A DNA stretch of 29,236 bases, taken from positions 1 through 29,236 of IMG/VR virus record IMGVR_UViG_3300021108_000009; one strand, 5' to 3'. Under the pieces are notes generated by a model. That model had not been told where the DNA came from. It ran no database searches and saw only the letters and a program-made list of their open reading frames with translations. Source of the stretch: a virus. How positions within the stretch are numbered: position 1 is the stretch's first letter; each line of letters begins with the position of its first letter. Below are positions 29,133 through 29,236 of this stretch, piece by piece. The position numbers were made by a program, and so were the translations under genes.

Positions 29133-29236
29133 ATGAAATACCTGACAACTGACAACGCAAAAACAAGCAAAGGTGAATCGTCCGGCGTGCTTACGGGCAT
29201 CCTTTATCTAGCTCCCGCTAATGAATCGGGGCGCAA
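29133..29236 (+). CDS. N-terminus of a conserved phage protein (GP88-like), cut by window end
   Basis: Starts at the ATG at 29133 and stays open to the window end; 34 residues are visible. The text MKYLTTDNAKTSKGESSG, then VLTGILYLAPANESGR, follows a phage protein family with the pattern N-x-K-T-x-K-G-E-x-x-G-x-x-T-G-I-L-x-L-A-P-A-x-x-S-G, which continues with several Cys residues. The family is of unknown function and is sometimes grouped with 'gene product 88'. The start is A/T-rich without a clear Shine-Dalgarno. It would be the first + strand gene after the non-coding region, thus an early gene. The family name is tentative because the Cys part lies outside the window. Confidence 0.5.
   Translation, partial: MKYLTTDNAKTSKGESSGVLTGILYLAPANESGR

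Overview
The window is part of the genome of a tailed double-stranded DNA bacteriophage (Caudoviricetes), most likely with a short-tailed, podovirus-like particle. Evidence: an ordered head module (small terminase, large terminase, portal, scaffold, major capsid protein of the SU10/DUF5309 type), adaptor-like and fibre genes, and two large proteins of the kind carried inside virions, with no tape measure, sheath or long-tail tube gene seen. Nothing identifies the host. Ribosome binding sites are mixed: a textbook AAGGAGG precedes the gene starting at 26116, but most genes, including capsid and portal, have no clear one. There are no integrase, repressor, transposase or rRNA genes here.

Layout. 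Positions 1-3158 (+ strand) hold a tightly packed early-type run: the end of a PD-(D/E)XK nuclease, two small HNH proteins, a SWIM-type zinc protein, a YD-repeat protein, a tiny membrane protein, a metallophosphoesterase and a winged-helix-like protein. Most are joined by ATGA or TAATG overlaps. Positions 3159-3383 are non-coding: two structured elements and a tRNA-Thr(UGU). A small + strand gene (3393-3635) then converges on the late genes.

Positions 3607-28205 (- strand) are one long late block, read from right to left: terS, terL, two small genes, portal, small gene, scaffold, major capsid protein, small gene, adaptor-like protein, two paralogous small proteins, a 1255-residue fibre with a C-terminal S74 chaperone, a lysis-like cluster with two holin-like proteins, several very small genes, a 1006-residue repeat protein, an Ig-like protein, a Cys-rich protein, and two large probable ejection proteins. 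No endolysin was recognised.

Positions 28206-29132 are about 930 bases without a convincing gene, lying between divergent transcription units. This stretch carries direct repeats, a 28-nt palindrome, a rho-independent terminator fused to a CRISPR-repeat-like 14-mer, and a hairpin just before a + strand gene that runs off the window end.

Two signals stand out. First, six copies of a GTGNTANNAT motif (an extended -10 promoter pattern) lie on the - strand just upstream of late genes. Two of them would give leaderless mRNAs and one lies inside the loop of the capsid-gene terminator, so the late block appears to be punctuated by short promoters. Second, the terminator-linked CRISPR-repeat-like element resembles the layout of RNA anti-CRISPRs (solitary repeat units). 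This is speculative but cheap to test. All calls come from reading the sequence; no database search was run.
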